A DNA stretch of 64,000 bases from positions 129,070 to 193,069 of the forward strand of contig NZ_BMGL01000003.1 of NCBI RefSeq assembly GCF_014640175.1, in the 5' to 3' direction. The notes under the pieces are model-generated. The model did no database searches, was not told the origin of the DNA, and saw only the letters and a list, made by a program, of their open reading frames with translations. A program made the translations under genes and the position numbers. This stretch comes from Psychroflexus salis (GTDB lineage Bacteria; Bacteroidota; Bacteroidia; Flavobacteriales; Flavobacteriaceae). Below, one piece after another: positions 26,345 to 35,153 of this stretch. How positions within the stretch are numbered: the stretch's first letter is position 1; every line of letters begins with the position of its first letter.

Positions 26345-27490
26345 ATGAAACATAATTCCTTTTACATTTTTTTTCTTAGCTTTTTTATCATCGGTTTTTT
26401 ATGCGTTAATGCGCAGGAAGATGAAGAAGATTATAGTATTTACGACGATTTTGAGTTGGAAAATGATACGCCTATTAAACGCTATGCAAAACCAACTATT
26501 TCAGGAATGAGTCCGCAAAAGTTTATAGGAATTAGTTTTGATGCTCAAATGCCGTATCGTTACGAATTTTCGAATGTAACTTTTCCAGAATCAGCAGGAA
26601 ATGGATTTGATGTAGACGAAGAAAACCCTAACATTAACGAACAGGGAACTGCAAAATTTACAGGTGGTCTACGATTCAATACCAACATCCCTATTATTTC
26701 TAAGAGTAGTTTTGTTTGGCAGTCTGGAATAAATTTTATGGACACTCGTTATACCATTGCAGAAGCACCAAACGCTCCAAGACAACCCGTTTTACTTCCT
26801 GATGGAACGCAAGCAAGAAGTTTAGGTCAAATTTTAAATGAAGATGGACTAAGAAACATTAATTGGACAAACACCTTCTTTTTTCCTTTGAATGAGACAG
26901 AATTTATTGTTTTTCAATCTCAAATGGATCTAAGTGGAAATTACGATTTAGATACTTTTCAATCTTTAAACACTCTTCGTTACAGTGCCGCAGCAGTTTA
27001 TGGACGAAGAGTAAACGATTATTACCGATGGGGAGTAGGTGTGGCTAGAACATATCGTGTTGGTAACTTAAATTATGTACCTGTAATTATGTTCGATTGG
27101 ACCTCTGAAAATAGAAAATGGGGTACAGAAATTTTATTTCCCGCTCGAGCTTATGTACGATATAATTTCAGCAAAAATGCCTTACTATTGGCTGGTTTTG
27201 ATTTAGAAGGACAAAGCTACCGAATAGACGATTACTCCATTAATGGAAATTCTTACGAAATAAGACGTGGCGAAGTACGACCTAAATTAGAGTTTCAAGC
27301 TAAAATAACGGGCTATATTTGGGCCAGTGTACAAGCTGGATACCGTTGGGATTGGTCTTATGATGCGGACGAATTAGATGCTAATCAAGATTTTTTCCGT
27401 GGATTTTTTGGAAATCAAGAATTTGGTATGGTTAATAGTTTAGAAAATCCTTTGTTTTTTAATGTAGGACTAAATTTTGTAAGTCCATAA
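26345..27490 (+). CDS. DUF6268-type outer-membrane beta-barrel protein
   Basis: The 381-residue protein has a signal peptide (SFFIIGFLCVNAQ), an acidic linker, then barrel-like strands: FIGISFDAQMPYRYEF, FVWQSGINFMDTRYTI, YRWGVGVARTYRVGNLNYVPVIMFDW, ASVQAGYRWDWSYD and a final LFFNVGLNFVSP. The family is found in Bacteroidota and is assumed to be an outer-membrane barrel. A terminator lies just upstream and no promoter box fits in the 19 bp between, so expression may depend on read-through or on a promoter inside the previous gene. Confidence 0.7.
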   Translation: MKHNSFYIFFLSFFIIGFLCVNAQEDEEDYSIYDDFELENDTPIKRYAKPTISGMSPQKFIGISFDAQMPYRYEFSNVTFPESAGNGFDVDEENPNINEQGTAKFTGGLRFNTNIPIISKSSFVWQSGINFMDTRYTIAEAPNAPRQPVLLPDGTQARSLGQILNEDGLRNINWTNTFFFPLNETEFIVFQSQMDLSGNYDLDTFQSLNTLRYSAAAVYGRRVNDYYRWGVGVARTYRVGNLNYVPVIMFDWTSENRKWGTEILFPARAYVRYNFSKNALLLAGFDLEGQSYRIDDYSINGNSYEIRRGEVRPKLEFQAKITGYIWASVQAGYRWDWSYDADELDANQDFFRGFFGNQEFGMVNSLENPLFFNVGLNFVSP

Positions 27491-27505
27491 AAACGTAAGG
27501 ATTTT

Positions 27506-27553
27506 ATAAATTTTAAAGCCATTTTACAATTGTAAAATGGCTTTAAAATTTAT
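27506..27553. terminator. 48-bp perfect palindrome, bidirectional terminator
   Basis: The two 24-bp arms centred on CAATTG at 27527-27532 are perfectly complementary (core AAAGCCATTTTA / TAAAATGGCTTT). It lies between the convergent DUF6268 gene and the repeat-lipoprotein gene, and the A/T ends could serve as U-tracts on either strand. Confidence 0.75.
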
Positions 27554-27620
27554 TGTATTTATCCAATAATTTAATGATCATTATTGCTAATAATGTTAAT
27601 AGAATAAGAAGTGATTTTTA

Positions 27621-28301
27621 TTATTCATCGCGAATTCCACAAGTATTGTGTGCAATTTTAAAATGGGTTTCTAAACTAAAATTATTTTCTATGCTAAAAT
27701 ATTCTTGTTGAAACATATATATGTTTGCTGGATACACCAGTCTAAAAATTGAATAATTATCCAATTCGTTTAAAAAACTAAAGGTATCCTTATCATTATT
27801 TATTTCAATTAAATCGAACCTTCTAGATTGTGTATTGTAGGTGGTTAACTTAATTGGATAAACAAATTCAGCACATTCAATATGTTCATCGTATAGTATA
27901 CCTTCATTACATTGAAGTTTTAAACTGTTTAATTCAGTTTCATTATTAATGTTATGTATTTCGAAATTTGTAAGGCTTATGCTTAACGGATAAACAAGTT
28001 CAATTTCATAATCTACATCGCTATACTCGTCCAAGTCATCATAGGTGTTAATTTCATGCGCTTCATTATTGATAATAATTTCGTAAGGGAAATTGATACT
28101 AAAACAATGCGAATCATCAATAAAATCATCGTAGTAAGCTTTATGCGATGTTACAGACTTCATTAGCGAAGTTAAATCATCATCGATGTATAAATTTTCT
28201 TCATTTTCTTCATTAATTAGTACCGTTTCATTTTCAAAACAAGAAGTTAAAAAAAGAGGCGTAAAAATCAACAAAGTAAGTTGTTGTATATTGAACTTCA
28301 T
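27621..28301 (-). CDS. lipoprotein with four F-x-[FY]-P repeats (second copy)
   Basis: The 226-residue lipoprotein has lipobox FLTSC (Cys21) and an acidic linker, then four repeats starting near 67, 100, 143 and 185: INFPYEIIIN, ELVYPLSISL, EFVYPIKLTT and RLVYPANIYM. Each repeat opens with a beta strand containing [FY]P and ends in an acidic helix. It matches the lipoprotein at 425-1453 repeat by repeat but lacks that protein's C-terminal domain. The ATG at 28301 is used because the 12 residues upstream do not fit a signal peptide. It is divergent from the ECF sigma gene at 28394, with 92 bp between starts. Function unknown; coregulation is inferred from the repeated arrangement. Confidence 0.8.
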   Translation of the reverse strand: MKFNIQQLTLLIFTPLFLTSCFENETVLINEENEENLYIDDDLTSLMKSVTSHKAYYDDFIDDSHCFSINFPYEIIINNEAHEINTYDDLDEYSDVDYEIELVYPLSISLTNFEIHNINNETELNSLKLQCNEGILYDEHIECAEFVYPIKLTTYNTQSRRFDLIEINNDKDTFSFLNELDNYSIFRLVYPANIYMFQQEYFSIENNFSLETHFKIAHNTCGIRDE

Positions 28302-28377
28302 TTCAATGCTATTTTCATTTACAATAAAACAATTCAAAATTAAAATATCCTACCATCTGTTATATTTTTTTACATTT

Positions 28378-28389
28378 ACCCTAAATTTG
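28378..28389 (+). promoter_or_regulatory. -7 box TAAATTTG overlapping ACCCTAAA word, next to sigma start
   Basis: TAAATTTG at 28382-28389 matches TAnnTTTG and ends 4 bp before the sigma ATG, implying a leaderless or nearly leaderless transcript. ACCCTAAA at 28378-28385 overlaps it and recurs before the first sigma gene. No -33 TTG is visible. Confidence 0.4.
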
Positions 28390-28393
28390 TCGT

Positions 28394-28909
28394 ATGCAAA
28401 AACCAATTTTCACTAATGTTTGCGAAGAACATTTATTTTCAAAGTTACATAAAAAGTATGCTTCAAATTTACACGACTTCATTTATTATAAATTTGGTAA
28501 TGAAGCCGATGCTTCAGATAAAGTACAACATGCTTTTTTAAAACTTTGGGAAAATTGTAAAGATATAACTCCAGACAAAGCTAAAAGTTTTTTGTTTTCG
28601 GTAGCTAATAATGCAACTTTAAATGTTATAAAACATAAAAAGGTTGTGTTGAAGTATCAAAAAATTCCCCAAAAAACTTCAACCCAAATAGACCCACAAC
28701 ACGTATTAGAAGAAAAAGAATATCTTGAAAAATTTCAAAAAGCACTTTCTAATTTAAGTCCAAAAAAAAGAGCTGCTTTTATGATGAATCGAGTAGAAGG
28801 GAAAACGCACCAAGAAATTGCAGATGTATTAGGAGTATCTAAAAAAGCAATTGAAAAACGAATTTACACCGCTCTAGTTCAGCTTAAAAACGAACTTGGC
28901 GAATTTTAA
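28394..28909 (+). CDS. ECF RNA polymerase sigma-70 factor (FecI-like)
   Basis: The 171-residue factor has region 2 (about 15-85: FIYYKFGNEADASDKVQHAFLKLWENC, AKSFLFSVANNATLN) and a region-4 helix-turn-helix (about 115-165: LSPKKRAAFMMNRVEGKTHQEIADVLGVSKKAIEKRI). It is followed by a FecR anti-sigma gene and a TonB receptor with an STN domain, the classical layout for cell-surface signalling: the receptor senses a substrate, FecR relays, and the sigma factor turns on transport genes. It is divergent from the repeat lipoprotein. The closest relative in the window is the partial sigma gene at 1-244. Confidence 0.93.
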   Translation: MQKPIFTNVCEEHLFSKLHKKYASNLHDFIYYKFGNEADASDKVQHAFLKLWENCKDITPDKAKSFLFSVANNATLNVIKHKKVVLKYQKIPQKTSTQIDPQHVLEEKEYLEKFQKALSNLSPKKRAAFMMNRVEGKTHQEIADVLGVSKKAIEKRIYTALVQLKNELGEF

Positions 28910-28968
28910 CACTATTAAAGTAGGAATTTTTTAGTTAAAGTTGTCTAATATTTGGGAATGAAATTGTT

Positions 28969-29874
28969 ATGAAAGAAGAAAAACAAATTAAAGATTGGTT
29001 GAGTGGTTCGATGTCTGCTGAAGAATTAGCAGACTTTAAATCATCTAAAACATATTCTGCTTTAATGAAGATAGATGATGCAGCGAGTTATTTTAAAGCA
29101 CCTAGTTTTAATGAAGCTGAATCTTTGGCAAACATCAACTCAACTAAATCACAAAAACAGTTTCAGACCAAGAAATCTTTTTATGTAAAGTTTTCTGCTA
29201 TTGCGGCATTGTTAGTGGCTGGACTTTTTATTGCATTTAATTGGATGAATAGTTCGGCCGTTAACATTACTACAGCTACTAATCAACAAGAAAGTATAAT
29301 TTTGCCCGATAGTTCAACCGTTTTTTTAAATGCCAACTCATCGATTACTTACAATAAAGATAAATTTTTAGAGAATAGAAATTTAACATTAGCTGGTGAA
29401 GCTTTTTTTAAAGTTAAGGAAGGTTCTACTTTTTCGGTACAAACTCCCAACTCTTTAGTTGAAGTTTTAGGCACATCGTTTAACATTAAATCTAGGAATA
29501 AATTTGCAGAAGTAGATTGTTACACGGGTAAAGTTAAGGTAACCGATTTACAAGATAATCAAGCTATATTAACTCCTTTACAGCGTTTTTACACTTATAA
29601 TGGAGAATATAAGCTTAGTAGTTTTGGAAATAAAGAACCTGGTTGGATAGGCAAGCATACCTCTATTTTTTACAAAACTCAATTAAAAGTAGTATTAGAA
29701 GAATTATCTGCCCAATATCAATTAGAAGTTGATTCACGAAATATAAATACTTCACTTTTTTATACGGGTAGTTTTGTACATGATAATTTAGAAGAAGCTT
29801 TACAATCTATTACACTTCCATTTCAATTAGATTATACAATTCAAGAAAATCAAGTAACTTTACAAAAAGACTAA
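28969..29874 (+). CDS. FecR-family anti-sigma factor
   Basis: The 301-residue protein has a cytoplasmic N-terminal part (about 1-70, beginning KQIKDWLSGSMSAEELADF), one membrane helix (73-91), and a periplasmic FecR domain (about 100-200: ILPDSSTVFLNANSSITY, LTLAGEAFFKVKEGSTFSVQTPNSLVEVLGTSFNIKS). A DUF4974-like C-terminal domain follows (TQLKVVLEELSAQYQLEV ... TGSFVHDNLEEALQSI). It is expected to hold the upstream sigma factor and to read the STN domain of the downstream receptor. It lies 59 bp after the sigma gene and 2 bp before the receptor gene. Confidence 0.92.
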   Translation: MKEEKQIKDWLSGSMSAEELADFKSSKTYSALMKIDDAASYFKAPSFNEAESLANINSTKSQKQFQTKKSFYVKFSAIAALLVAGLFIAFNWMNSSAVNITTATNQQESIILPDSSTVFLNANSSITYNKDKFLENRNLTLAGEAFFKVKEGSTFSVQTPNSLVEVLGTSFNIKSRNKFAEVDCYTGKVKVTDLQDNQAILTPLQRFYTYNGEYKLSSFGNKEPGWIGKHTSIFYKTQLKVVLEELSAQYQLEVDSRNINTSLFYTGSFVHDNLEEALQSITLPFQLDYTIQENQVTLQKD

Positions 29875-29876
29875 GC

Positions 29877-32378
29877 TTGAAACTTTTTCGATTAATTTTA
29901 ATACTTCTTTTAGGAGCAAATTGTTCATTAGCTGCTCAGGATACGAGTAATTACAATTCTTTCGAAAAGATACTTCAGGATTTAGAGCGTAAGTATAAGG
30001 TTACATTTTCGTATGCAAATAATCAAATCGAAAACCTTGAGTTGTATAATTACAAACCAAAGTCAACACTTCAAGATAATTTAAATCAATTACTTAATTT
30101 AACTCCATTTCAATTTAAAAAAATTGATAAGCAAATTATTGCTGTCATTTTAAATCCTAGTTTCGAATACTTTTGTGTACAGCCAATGGATTTTCAAAAT
30201 GAATTTAAAAGCTTCAATTTAGATTTTTTTTTTAGTACTTATAAAATAAATGCTAAGGAAACTAACCAAGTTACAATTCCTGTAAATAGAAATGCCAATG
30301 CTGAAATTTCAGTAAATGCAGTTGGTTTTGATAAGGTAAGGCTTAATACTAAGAATTTAAAAACTGGAAAGTGTTTTGAATTGTATTTGTTTGCTGAAAC
30401 TATTGATTTGGATGAAGTTATAATTACCAACTACCTAACCAAAGGAATTGATAAAATGAAGGCTGGTCAAATTCGATTTAATCCAATGCACTTTGGGGCT
30501 TTACCAGGTTTAATTGAACCCGATGTGTTGCAAAGTATACAAACACTTCCAGGTGTTATGAGTACAGAAGAGAGTGTTTCCTATTTAAACATTAGGGGAG
30601 GTACACACGATCAAAATTTATTTTTATGGGATGGTATAAAAATGTATCAAACTTCTCATTTTTTTGGAATGATTACTTCGTTAAATCCATACATAACTCA
30701 ATCTACTGATATTATAAAAAATGCAAGTAGCCCTGAGTTTGGCGATGGTGTTTCTAGTGTAATTAACATGAAATCTAGCGACCAAATTAATTCAAAATTA
30801 AAGGCTGAAGCTGGAGTAAACATGATTCATGCTGATTTTTTTATTGATGCACCTTTACAAGAAAATTCTTCACTACAAGTTACTGGAAGGCAGTCTATAA
30901 ATCAAATTGCTGAAACGCCAACCTACAATCAATTTTTTGATAAAGTTTTTCAAAATACATCTGTGTTGCCATCTAATACTGATTATACAATTCAAAATGA
31001 TGAATTTTCTTTCTACGATTTTTCATTTAGATGGCTCTATCAGATTACAGAGAAAGATTTTTTACGTATAAATGGACTCTTTACCTACAATCAATTTTCT
31101 TTAAATCGACAACAAATTCAGAGCCAGCAAGTAGCTACAAGAGAAAGTTCTTTAGATCAACAAACATTTGCTTTAGGGGCTTTTTATGAACGTAAATGGA
31201 AGCCTGGTTTTACATCAAGCATACAGTTTTATACTTCTAATTATCAACTTAAAAGCATCAATACAGATTTAAGCTTTAACCAGTCTTTAACACAAGAAAA
31301 CCAAGTTGAAGAATGGGGAATTAAATTAAAAAACAAGTTAAATTTTAGCGATCAACTTAATTTTTATGCGGGTTATCAATTAAATGAGACAGGCATTTTA
31401 AATTTCGAAAACTTAAATTTCCCTATTTTTACACGTAGCGTTCGAGAAGCAATTATTACCAATAGCTTATTTGCAGGTCTAGAGTTTCAGCCTTCGCAGA
31501 AAACCTATGTTAACTTAGGCGCAAGAGTTAATCATATTACAAAGTTTAATAGTATTCTATTCGAACCGAGAATTAACTTTAGTCATCGTTTTTTAGAAAA
31601 TTTTATTGTTGAATTCCAAGCCGAAAAAAAGAGTCAAACTACTTCGCAAGTAATCGATCAACAATCAGATTTTTTAGGAGTAGAAAATAGACGATGGATT
31701 TTAGCCAAGCCTGGTGAAATTCCCATAATTACAAGTGAACAAGCTTCGGTTGGTTTTCATTTTAAAAATAAAGATTGGTTAGTTACCACCGATTTTTTTT
31801 ACAAGCGTATTTTAGAAATTACATCGCAAAGTCAAGGTTTTCAAAACCAATTTCAATTTGAATTAGTTCATGGCAATTATGAAGTTTTTGGAGGTGAGTT
31901 TCTAATCAATAAAAAATGGAATCGTTTTTCGACTTGGTTAAGTTACACCGTTTCTGAAAACGTGTATTATTTTGAAGATTTTGAACCACAAAGATTTGTA
32001 AATAATATTGATATTAGGCATGTTATACATTATGGGTTAAATTATAAATATAAAGGATTAAATTTGGCTAGCGGTGTTTATTGGCATTCAGGATTGCCAA
32101 CTACATCGGTTGTAATTTCTAACAATAATGAGTTTAATTTTGGATCACCGAATCAAAATAGATTAAGGAATTTTTTCAGAATAGATTTTTCTGCAAATTA
32201 CCGTTGGACCATTAATGGTCAAGTAAAACTTTATTCGGGAATTTCTTTTTGGAACTTGTTAGGAAGACGTAATTTTTATAATTCATTTTACCAGAGTAGA
32301 GATTACACTGCCTTAGATGAAACTTTTCAACAAGGTTTAAATTTTACTCCTAATTTTAGTTTCCGACTTCAGTTTTAA
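29877..32378 (+). CDS. TonB-dependent receptor with N-terminal STN signalling domain
   Basis: The 833-residue receptor starts at a TTG directly after the fecR stop; the signal peptide (KLFRLILILLLGANCSLAAQ) begins there. Residues about 24-80 form the STN domain (SFEKILQDLERKYKVTFSY). A beta-sandwich linker of about 100 residues follows, then the plug (about 205-300: VLQSIQTLPGVMSTEESVSYLNIRGG, GVSSVINMKSSD) and a 22-strand-type barrel ending FRLQF. STN receptors signal through FecR as well as transport. No SusD-like partner is present, so a siderophore, vitamin or metal ligand is more likely than a glycan, but this is inference. Confidence 0.88.
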   Translation: MKLFRLILILLLGANCSLAAQDTSNYNSFEKILQDLERKYKVTFSYANNQIENLELYNYKPKSTLQDNLNQLLNLTPFQFKKIDKQIIAVILNPSFEYFCVQPMDFQNEFKSFNLDFFFSTYKINAKETNQVTIPVNRNANAEISVNAVGFDKVRLNTKNLKTGKCFELYLFAETIDLDEVIITNYLTKGIDKMKAGQIRFNPMHFGALPGLIEPDVLQSIQTLPGVMSTEESVSYLNIRGGTHDQNLFLWDGIKMYQTSHFFGMITSLNPYITQSTDIIKNASSPEFGDGVSSVINMKSSDQINSKLKAEAGVNMIHADFFIDAPLQENSSLQVTGRQSINQIAETPTYNQFFDKVFQNTSVLPSNTDYTIQNDEFSFYDFSFRWLYQITEKDFLRINGLFTYNQFSLNRQQIQSQQVATRESSLDQQTFALGAFYERKWKPGFTSSIQFYTSNYQLKSINTDLSFNQSLTQENQVEEWGIKLKNKLNFSDQLNFYAGYQLNETGILNFENLNFPIFTRSVREAIITNSLFAGLEFQPSQKTYVNLGARVNHITKFNSILFEPRINFSHRFLENFIVEFQAEKKSQTTSQVIDQQSDFLGVENRRWILAKPGEIPIITSEQASVGFHFKNKDWLVTTDFFYKRILEITSQSQGFQNQFQFELVHGNYEVFGGEFLINKKWNRFSTWLSYTVSENVYYFEDFEPQRFVNNIDIRHVIHYGLNYKYKGLNLASGVYWHSGLPTTSVVISNNNEFNFGSPNQNRLRNFFRIDFSANYRWTINGQVKLYSGISFWNLLGRRNFYNSFYQSRDYTALDETFQQGLNFTPNFSFRLQF

Positions 32379-32383
32379 ACATA

Positions 32384-32419
32384 AAAAAAGCCCGATATGT
32401 TTACCTATCGGGCTTTTTG
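32384..32419. terminator. bidirectional terminator between receptor gene and pnp
   Basis: AAAAAGCCCGATA and TATCGGGCTTTTT arms with an 8-nt loop, poly-A on one side and poly-T on the other. It serves both convergent genes. Confidence 0.9.
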
Positions 32420-32439
32420 TTGATTAAGAAATAATAAAT

Positions 32440-34638
32440 CTAATTGTTTCGATTATTAGAATCTCTACGGTTATCATTTCTGTCGTTACGTCTGTTGTTA
32501 CTAGGTTTTGGACGATCTTGGTAACCTTCAGGTTTTTGCATTAAAGCTTTTCTAGATACTTTTTCTTTTCGAGTTCTAGAGTCAACACCGAAGTATTTTA
32601 CATCAATTACATCGCCTAGGCTAAGCACATCGCTAACATTATCGGTTCTTTCCCATGCTAATTCAGAAATATGAAGTAAAACTTCGTTTCCTGGTGCTTC
32701 AACATATTCTACAACTGCTCCAAAATCGAGTAATTTAATTACTTTAACTTCGTAAACACTACCCACTTGTGGTTTAAATAACATGGATTCAATACGAGTT
32801 AAAACTTTATCGATTCCTTCTTGGTTTGTACCCAAAATTTCAACAACACCTTGTTCATCAACTTCATTTATAACAATGGTAGTTTCAGTTGATTTTTGAA
32901 GTTCTTGTATATTTTTACCTCCAGGTCCAATAAAGCTTCCAATATATTCACCAGGGATAGTTCTTGTAATTATCTTAGGTGCATGTGCTTTTACGTTTTC
33001 ATTTGGAGTAGCGATTGTTTCGGTAAGTTTACCAAGGATATGAAGCCTTCCTTCTCTTGCTTGTTTTAGCGCATTTACTAAAATTTCGTAAGAAAGACCT
33101 TTTACTTTAATGTCCATTTGGCAAGCGGTAATTCCGTCTTCGGTACCCGTAACTTTAAAATCCATATCGCCTAAATGGTCTTCATCTCCTAAAATGTCGG
33201 AAAGTACAGCATATTTTTCGCCACTTGAAATTAATCCCATTGCAATACCAGATACTGGTTTTTTTAGCTGAACTCCCGCATCCATTAGCGACATTGTTCC
33301 TGCACAAACTGTAGCCATAGAAGAAGATCCGTTTGATTCTAATACTTCAGAAACTACTCTTACGGTATATGGGCAATCTGCAGGAATCATTCCTTTTAAA
33401 GCGCGTTGAGCTAAATTTCCATGACCTATTTCTCTACGAGATGTTCCACGAATAGGGTAGGCTTCACCAGTACAAAAAGGAGGGAAGTTATAATGTAAAT
33501 AAAAAGTTTCTTCACCTTGAAGTGTAGGGTTATCTACCATATTGGCTTCGCGAGATGTTCCTAAAGTTACTGTAGCTAATGCTTGAGTTTCGCCACGTGT
33601 AAATACAGCTGAACCATGTGTGGAAGGTAAGTAGTCTACTTCACACCAAATAGGTCTAATTTCATCTAACTTTCTCCCGTCGAGTCTAACTTTTTCATCT
33701 AAGGTTAAATTTCTTACTGCTTCTTTATGAGTTTCAGCAAAATATTTGTTGATGAAGCTTTCTACTTCTTCAAGTTCTTCTTCAGAAAATTGTGCTTTTA
33801 TCTCTTCTTTAACTTCAGAAAATGCTTCTCCACGTTCTTTTTTGCCTAGAGCTTGCTTAGCAATGTCGTAACATTTTTGATATGCTTTATCGTTTACTAG
33901 TTGCTTAATTTCTTCTTTTTCTTCAGCAACTTCGTATTCACGGGTTTCTTTTTTACCTACTTGCTCTACTAATCTTAATTGAGCTTGACATTGCTCTTTA
34001 ATAGCTTCATGAGCAAATTTTATTGCTTCTGCCATTTCTTCTTCAGAACATTCGTCCATTTCACCTTCAACCATAGAGACGCTATTTTCTGAAGCGCCTA
34101 CCATCATATCCATATCTGCTTTTTCAAGTTGTTCGTAACTAGGATTAATAATAAATTCTCCATCGACACGAGCTACACGAACTTCAGAAATTGGGCATTC
34201 AAACGGAATATCGGATAATTGAATTGCGGTAGAAGCAGCTAATCCTGCAAGCGCATCAGGGATTACCGTATCGTCATGAGACATTAATTGAATCATAACT
34301 TGTGTTTCGTACATATAATCTTTTGGAAAAAGGGGTCTTAAAACACGATCTACTAGACGCATTACTAAAATCTCTTCATTGCTTGGTCTAGCTTCTCTTT
34401 TCATAAAACCACCTGGATATCTTCCAGCTGCAGCAAATTTTTCTCTATAATCTAAGGTTAACGGGAAAAAACCCATTGTACTCGGTTTAAATGAAGAAAC
34501 AACTGTACATAACAACATCGTGTCTCCCATTCTTACTACAACCGAACCGTGTGCTTGTTTTGCTAATTTTCCTGTTTCAATAGAAATTTCGCGACCATCT
34601 GCTAGTGTAATGGTTTCTTTAAATGTTTTTGGAATCAT
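32440..34638 (-). CDS. pnp: polyribonucleotide nucleotidyltransferase (PNPase)
   Basis: This 732-residue 3'-5' exoribonuclease uses phosphate to degrade mRNA. It carries two RNase PH domains (about 1-220 and 300-540, second with [24 protein letters not shown]), a KH domain ([18 protein letters not shown]) and an S1 domain ([17 protein letters not shown]). The last 25 residues are an Arg/Asn-rich tail, common in Bacteroidota. It lies downstream of rpsO as in many bacteria, but a rpsO terminator separates them, so pnp probably also has its own promoter or depends on read-through. Confidence 0.96.
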   Translation of the reverse strand: MIPKTFKETITLADGREISIETGKLAKQAHGSVVVRMGDTMLLCTVVSSFKPSTMGFFPLTLDYREKFAAAGRYPGGFMKREARPSNEEILVMRLVDRVLRPLFPKDYMYETQVMIQLMSHDDTVIPDALAGLAASTAIQLSDIPFECPISEVRVARVDGEFIINPSYEQLEKADMDMMVGASENSVSMVEGEMDECSEEEMAEAIKFAHEAIKEQCQAQLRLVEQVGKKETREYEVAEEKEEIKQLVNDKAYQKCYDIAKQALGKKERGEAFSEVKEEIKAQFSEEELEEVESFINKYFAETHKEAVRNLTLDEKVRLDGRKLDEIRPIWCEVDYLPSTHGSAVFTRGETQALATVTLGTSREANMVDNPTLQGEETFYLHYNFPPFCTGEAYPIRGTSRREIGHGNLAQRALKGMIPADCPYTVRVVSEVLESNGSSSMATVCAGTMSLMDAGVQLKKPVSGIAMGLISSGEKYAVLSDILGDEDHLGDMDFKVTGTEDGITACQMDIKVKGLSYEILVNALKQAREGRLHILGKLTETIATPNENVKAHAPKIITRTIPGEYIGSFIGPGGKNIQELQKSTETTIVINEVDEQGVVEILGTNQEGIDKVLTRIESMLFKPQVGSVYEVKVIKLLDFGAVVEYVEAPGNEVLLHISELAWERTDNVSDVLSLGDVIDVKYFGVDSRTRKEKVSRKALMQKPEGYQDRPKPSNNRRNDRNDNRRDSNNRNN

Positions 34639-34755
34639 AAAATAAAAAATAAATTAAAAATCTAATCTCAGAATTTTCGGTCTGTCCGAGTTGTGTTGTT
34701 GTTGAAGTTGTTTGTCCAATTGAGAAACTTAGGCTTTCAATTATGTAGTAAATAT

Positions 34756-34786
34756 ATAAAAAAAGGGGCAAATGCCCCTTTAAAAT
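34756..34786 (-). terminator. intrinsic terminator of rpsO
   Basis: On the minus strand, AAAGGGGCA and TGCCCCTTT arms with a 2-nt gap are followed by a run of T, immediately after the rpsO stop. Confidence 0.85.
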
Positions 34787-34787
34787 C

Positions 34788-35057
34788 TTACTTTCTTAAT
34801 CCAAGTTCTTTGATTATTGCTCGATAGCGCAAAATGTCTTTTTTCATTAAATAGTTTAACAAATTTCTTCGTTTACCTACAAGACTTACAAGCGACTTTT
34901 TTGAATTAAAATCTTTTTTGTTTTCTTTCATGTGTTGAGAGATGTGTTCAATTCGCTTTGTCATTAATGCGATTTGTCCCTCTGCAGAACCTGTATCCTG
35001 CTCGTTTTTGCCGTGCTTAGCAAAAAGCTCTTTCTTTACTTCTTTTGATAAATACAT
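34788..35057 (-). CDS. rpsO: 30S ribosomal protein S15
   Basis: The 89-residue protein shows the S15 pattern: KHGKNEQDTGSAEGQIALMTKRI, HMKENKKDFNSKKSLVSLVGKRRNLLNYL and a C-terminal YRAIIKELGLRK. S15 binds 16S rRNA early in small-subunit assembly. Length matches the family exactly. It is preceded by a consensus promoter and followed by its own terminator before pnp. Confidence 0.97.
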   Translation of the reverse strand: MYLSKEVKKELFAKHGKNEQDTGSAEGQIALMTKRIEHISQHMKENKKDFNSKKSLVSLVGKRRNLLNYLMKKDILRYRAIIKELGLRK

Positions 35058-35109
35058 GCCAATATTGGTTCAATGATTATTATGTACAGATAGATTTTCT
35101 ATCAGCTTG

Positions 35110-35138
35110 CAAAATTACAATAAAATTTTAATTTACAA
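35110..35138 (-). promoter_or_regulatory. promoter of rpsO
   Basis: Read on the minus strand: TTG (35138-35136), 18-bp spacer, TAATTTTG (35117-35110), matching the Bacteroidota consensus. The leader to the ATG at 35057 is about 50 nt. Confidence 0.65.
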
Positions 35139-35153
35139 TGTTTTAAAATGTTT

